This document shows positions 11,776 to 14,506 of a DNA stretch of 14,506 nt, one piece after another; position 1 is the first letter of the stretch, and each line of letters begins with the position of its first letter. This stretch comes from CAZPWF01 sp964590725 (lineage in GTDB: Bacteria; Patescibacteriota; Saccharimonadia; Saccharimonadales; JACQNP01): NCBI GenBank assembly GCA_964590725.1, contig CAZPWF010000018.1, positions 1-14,506 on the forward strand, read 5' to 3'. The position numbers and the translations under genes are program-made. Under the pieces are notes generated by a model. That model was given only the letters and a program-made list of their open reading frames with translations. It was not told where the DNA came from and searched no databases.

Positions 11776-13083
11776 ATGAATACAAGAAAATTTGTAAAAA
11801 TATTTATACCTCGTGGATTGTTTAAGCGTATTGAGCCATTTGGTCATCTATGTGAGGCTTTCTTGTTCAACCTGATAAATGGATTTCCGGCTCGCGGCAT
11901 GAAAGTTATTGGTGTTACAGGTACTAACGGTAAAACTACTACAAGCTATATGATCCATCGAATGTTGCACGAAGCCGGCTACAAAACAGGGCTTATGACA
12001 ACTGTTGCTTATGGGGTTGGTGACGATATCAAGCCGCAGGTTCAGCACATGACCAATGTCACGGTACCAGAACTTATGAAACGATTAAAATATATGCGTT
12101 CTCAGGGGATAGACTGGTTGGTTTTTGAAGTTACAAGTCAGGGCTTGGCACAGAATCGTGTCTGGGGTGTGCCATTTTCGGTTGCGGTTCTAACTAATAT
12201 TACGCATGAACATTTAGATTATCACGGTACTTTTGAAAAATATCGGGACGCCAAGAAGAAACTTTTTACACTTACAAATAAGAACAAAAAAGGACTCAGG
12301 ACAGGAATTATTAACGCTGAGGATCCCAGTGCGGAGATTTTTGCGTCTGCAATTGATAACCCGGTGACATATGGGGTAAAAGCTGGAGATTTGCGCGCTA
12401 GTAAGCTTCATTTAACACCGTCAGGTAGTCGTTATGTAGTAAAAACAGAGCATCATGAATATCGAATCGAGTGTCACATCCCGGGTAGCTTTAATGTTGC
12501 TAATTCACTTGCTGTTGTCGGAGTGGGTCGTGCTTTGGGATTGCACAAAGATCAGATAGAGCGAGGTATTGCTGCAACCAAGGATGTTGAGGGCCGTATG
12601 ACGCGAATTGATGAAGGCCAAGACTTTGATGTAATTGTTGATTTTGCACATACACCAGATAGTTTTGAGAAGTTATTCAAAGATCTTCGCCCGGTTGTTA
12701 AAGGAAAAATAATCTGTATGTTTGGGTCGGCTGGGCGACGAGACGAAGCTAAGCGTGCAGTTCAGGGTAAGCTGGCAGGTCAGTACTGTGATGAAGTTGT
12801 GATAACTGAGGAAGACGATCGCGATATTGACGGTGTGGAAATAATGAATCAAATCGCCGAAGGCGCAAAATCCGCAGGCAAGGTCCGTGACACTGATTTG
12901 TTCCTAGTGCACGATAGAACGGAAGCAATCGAGTTTACATTAAGACGTGCTAGTGCAGGGGATGCAGTTATTTTATTAGGCAAAGGACACGAAAAAACTA
13001 TCGAACGTGCTGACGGCGAACATCATTGGGACGAAATAGAGACGACGCGTACCAACATAAAAAAATTGACTAAAACGACATGA
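11776..13083 (+). CDS. MurE-like Mur ligase lacking the N-terminal UDP-binding domain
   Basis: This is an ATP-dependent amide ligase of peptidoglycan-type chemistry, cytoplasmic, 435 residues. The ATP loop G-T-N-G-K-T-T is at 49-55, the central domain has T-N-I-T-H-E-H-L-D-Y-H-G with Y-R-D-A-K-K-K-L-F (candidate carbamylated lysine), and the C-terminal domain begins near D-F-A-H-T-P-D-S. G-K-G-H-E-K is the late MurE motif. Typical MurE is near 490 residues; here only about 45 residues precede the ATP loop, so the UDP-MurNAc-binding domain is missing or replaced by a short hydrophobic segment. The D-N-P-R specificity loop reads E-D-D-R, so the third residue added cannot be predicted. It starts eight bases after TATAAT. 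Confidence 0.9.
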   Translation: MNTRKFVKIFIPRGLFKRIEPFGHLCEAFLFNLINGFPARGMKVIGVTGTNGKTTTSYMIHRMLHEAGYKTGLMTTVAYGVGDDIKPQVQHMTNVTVPELMKRLKYMRSQGIDWLVFEVTSQGLAQNRVWGVPFSVAVLTNITHEHLDYHGTFEKYRDAKKKLFTLTNKNKKGLRTGIINAEDPSAEIFASAIDNPVTYGVKAGDLRASKLHLTPSGSRYVVKTEHHEYRIECHIPGSFNVANSLAVVGVGRALGLHKDQIERGIAATKDVEGRMTRIDEGQDFDVIVDFAHTPDSFEKLFKDLRPVVKGKIICMFGSAGRRDEAKRAVQGKLAGQYCDEVVITEEDDRDIDGVEIMNQIAEGAKSAGKVRDTDLFLVHDRTEAIEFTLRRASAGDAVILLGKGHEKTIERADGEHHWDEIETTRTNIKKLTKTT

Positions 13084-13104
13084 ATATGTTATTGTATACA
13101 TAAT

Positions 13105-13374
13105 ATGAATGACAACAGTTCAGGAGAAGGTCGGGATATTGAGTCAATGATCCCAAGAGACCCAAAGTGCAGAGAAGAAATGACTGCTTTATTGCATGAG
13201 CTCGATAGCAAGGTGGCTGCTCAGGTGGAAGCGCTTGCAACACGTGAACCTAGTATTGTTGACCCAACGCATCAAAAAATAGAATTCATAAAAGAAGCGT
13301 CAGAGCTAGCAGGTCAACGCATGCTCATAAAAGGCTTAACAAGAATTCTTAGTCCCGAAGCTCCAACAACGTAG
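13105..13374 (+). CDS. hypothetical protein (89 aa)
   Basis: I do not recognise this protein. It has 89 residues, is soluble and mostly helical, with a Ser/Gly/Asp-rich start and helices at about 21-46 (C-R-E-E-M-T-A-L-L-H-E-L-D-S-K-V-A-A-Q-V-E) and 58-83. It starts 21 bases after the Mur ligase stop. There is no ribosome site, and a -10-like TATACA (13095-13100) ends four bases before the ATG, so it may be leaderless or read from the Mur ligase transcript. It does not resemble HicB, so it is not an obvious antitoxin for the HicA-like protein downstream. Confidence 0.7.
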   Translation: MNDNSSGEGRDIESMIPRDPKCREEMTALLHELDSKVAAQVEALATREPSIVDPTHQKIEFIKEASELAGQRMLIKGLTRILSPEAPTT

Positions 13375-13406
13375 CCAACAACAAACTAGACAAATAATAA
13401 ATACTA

Positions 13407-13415
13407 TGCTACAAT
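13407..13415 (+). promoter_or_regulatory. extended -10 promoter TGCTACAAT
   Basis: TG-C-TACAAT would start transcription near 13422 and leave an A/T-rich leader of about 27 nt with no ribosome site. A second option is TATACA at 13437-13442, which ends six bases before the ATG at 13449 and would be leaderless. Confidence 0.5.
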
Positions 13416-13448
13416 AGTGTTATTAATAATTAAATATATACAAAAAAA

Positions 13449-14144
13449 ATGAAAACTACAATCGAACAAACAGAACAAGTGGGAAATCAAATTCCACACG
13501 CTGAACGTTATATTCCCAACCAATTGCTTACACAGGGTCTTGGTAATATTGCATCAGCTGCTTTATTGAGATATGGGCATGGGTTTGGTGAAATCGAAGA
13601 TACTAGGGGTGTCGTAACTGGCGACATGACCGCTGAGCAGGTATATAAGCAAAGTGGAGTTCTGCCTACGCTATCGGAAGATAAGTTGAGAGAATTGGAT
13701 AGATCAGCCAATGATATATCTGTGTTAAGTGAAGATATCAATAGTCCAGAAGAAGAAACTGTTAATGATGAGCTTGTGAAGTTGGGATTGAGTGAACTGC
13801 AAGAATCGTTGGATCTAAGCAAGGCTTCGCACGATGCGATAAAAGCAGGTCGCACCCCGAGAGAAGCGGATGTTACTAGAGGTATCGCGGTTGTTCCGGA
13901 GGCGAGAACCCCAGGTGAAAGAATAAGGGGCAGAGCATTGCCGGGTATGGATGATGTACAAATTGTACACATTCTTAACGTAGCTGGATTTGAACGGATA
14001 AGACAGAACGGTTCGCATGCAATATACCGTGCCCCAGACGGTCGACAAGTTACAGTGCCGGTTGGTCATGGCGATATCGCAACAGGTACGAGGGATTCCA
14101 TATTTAATAGAGCAGGAATTATTGACCCAAGAGAGTATATGTAG
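13449..14144 (+). CDS. protein with C-terminal HicA-like domain
   Basis: This protein has 231 residues. The C-terminal 60 (about 165-224) have the HicA/YcfA double-stranded-RNA-binding-like fold: V-Q-I-V-H-I-L-N-V-A-G-F-E-R-I-R-Q-N-G-S-H, then the P-D-G-R-Q-V-T-V-P-V block and G-T-R-D-S-I-F-N-R-A-G-I. H190 in G-S-H matches the catalytic histidine of HicA toxins, which cut mRNA. HicA proteins are usually 60-80 residues, so the preceding 160 residues, acidic and rich in Glu/Ser with no known domain, are an unusual addition. No HicB-like gene is adjacent. The N-terminal part could be an in-cis inhibitor or a targeting region, but that is speculation. Confidence 0.82.
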   Translation: MKTTIEQTEQVGNQIPHAERYIPNQLLTQGLGNIASAALLRYGHGFGEIEDTRGVVTGDMTAEQVYKQSGVLPTLSEDKLRELDRSANDISVLSEDINSPEEETVNDELVKLGLSELQESLDLSKASHDAIKAGRTPREADVTRGIAVVPEARTPGERIRGRALPGMDDVQIVHILNVAGFERIRQNGSHAIYRAPDGRQVTVPVGHGDIATGTRDSIFNRAGIIDPREYM

Positions 14145-14149
14145 CTAGT

Positions 14150-14506
14150 TCACGCGATGGTAAGGGTGGTGCAGCGTATGTAGCCGCCACCCTTTGCGAG
14201 CTCGGTTATTGACGGACAAACAACCTTAAAACCTCGATCTTCGAGGTTTTTCTTTAACTCTGGCGCATTATTACTCATTATTACCGCCTCACCGGTTGAG
14301 ACTAGGTTGCAAGCAAACCCTTCCGTCGCTTCTTTGTAGCTAACCTCGATCTTTTCGAGTGATAGTTCTCTGATCTTCTTTTGGCTTTCGTCCGTAAAAG
14401 CTTCGGGGCACCATGCAATCAGGTTTGGTGATAGGACGGACAGAGCTAGGTCAATATCGTAAAAGAAACTGTCTGGCCAGCCGGTAATATTATTAATCAC
14501 AGGTTG
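14150..14506 (-). CDS. amidinotransferase / arginine deiminase superfamily protein, C-terminal part
   Basis: The last 118 or so residues are present; the 5' part lies beyond the right edge. The fold family (guanidino-group-modifying enzymes such as dimethylarginine dimethylaminohydrolase and arginine deiminase) is shown by F-F-Y-D-I-D-L-A-L, the C-P-E-A-F-T segment, and the C-terminal G-G-G-Y-I-R-C-T-T-L, where the Cys (codon 14171-14173) is the nucleophile in the family. The His of the usual H-x-D motif is Asp here (codon 14456-14458, GAT), so the catalytic triad seems incomplete. A GTG at 14500 is in frame, but the frame stays open to the edge, so it is internal. It is convergent with the HicA-like gene across five bases. 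Confidence 0.8.
   Translation of the reverse strand, partial: QPVINNITGWPDSFFYDIDLALSVLSPNLIAWCPEAFTDESQKKIRELSLEKIEVSYKEATEGFACNLVSTGEAVIMSNNAPELKKNLEDRGFKVVCPSITELAKGGGYIRCTTLTIA

Noticed and set aside
13241..13248. CACGTGAA core, possible third parS-like site
   Set aside because: Only 11 of 16 bases match the consensus, the left half is wrong (TGCAA), and it is inside a coding gene; expected by chance.
13508..13972. 154-residue minus-strand open frame opposite the HicA-like gene
   Set aside because: Ser/Leu-rich antisense shadow; the plus-strand frame has a recognisable HicA domain.
1..14506. CRISPR arrays, insertion sequences, prophage genes
   Set aside because: No regularly spaced repeats, transposase-like proteins, terminal inverted repeats or phage structural genes were seen.

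Overview
This window looks like part of the chromosome of a small-genome bacterium of the Candidate Phyla Radiation, most likely Candidatus Saccharibacteria (TM7). That placement is an inference. It rests on several small unrecognised proteins, a shortened Mur ligase, many genes that seem to be transcribed without a leader, and a moderately AT-rich composition. UGA is used as a stop codon, which argues against the recoded SR1/Gracilibacteria lineages.

Layout. Positions 1-94 hold the 3' part of a tRNA-Ser with its terminator. Positions 100-284 have no protein gene but carry a Crp-type box and a plus-strand terminator, so they may encode a small RNA. Positions 285-2381 are a regulatory and envelope-stress block: a Crp/Fnr-family regulator on the minus strand, a small basic protein, and a CsbD - YggT - GlsB-like operon with strong Shine-Dalgarno sites. 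Positions 2442-5110 contain a membrane protein divergent from a HIT-family protein, a 58-residue two-helix membrane protein, and an XRE-HTH/HAD phosphatase fusion. The valS gene (5111-7678) follows on the minus strand. Its upstream gap holds a 14/16 match to the bacterial parS consensus. Then come an unrecognised gene with a near-consensus promoter and tsaD (t6A synthesis) on the minus strand. Positions 9816-11708 are unrecognised genes and a J-domain protein interrupted by a 100-N assembly gap. Positions 11776-14144 hold a MurE-like ligase, an 89-residue unknown, and a protein ending in a HicA-like domain. The right edge is the C-terminal part of an amidinotransferase/arginine-deiminase-family gene.

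How parts fit together. The Crp-like regulator keeps the Arg-Glu-Thr-x-x-Arg recognition-helix pattern of E. coli Crp. Three boxes of the form (C/A)GTGA-N6-GCACA lie around it: one in its own upstream region facing the 66-residue gene, one before the CsbD operon, and one before the candidate small RNA. The boxes before the two protein units sit at exactly the same distance from a -10-like hexamer, as expected for class II activation. Most other genes instead show an extended -10 hexamer ending 6-8 bases before the start codon, which points to leaderless mRNAs. The window therefore appears to mix two expression styles: Crp-regulated genes with leaders and strong ribosome sites, and housekeeping genes with almost no leader.
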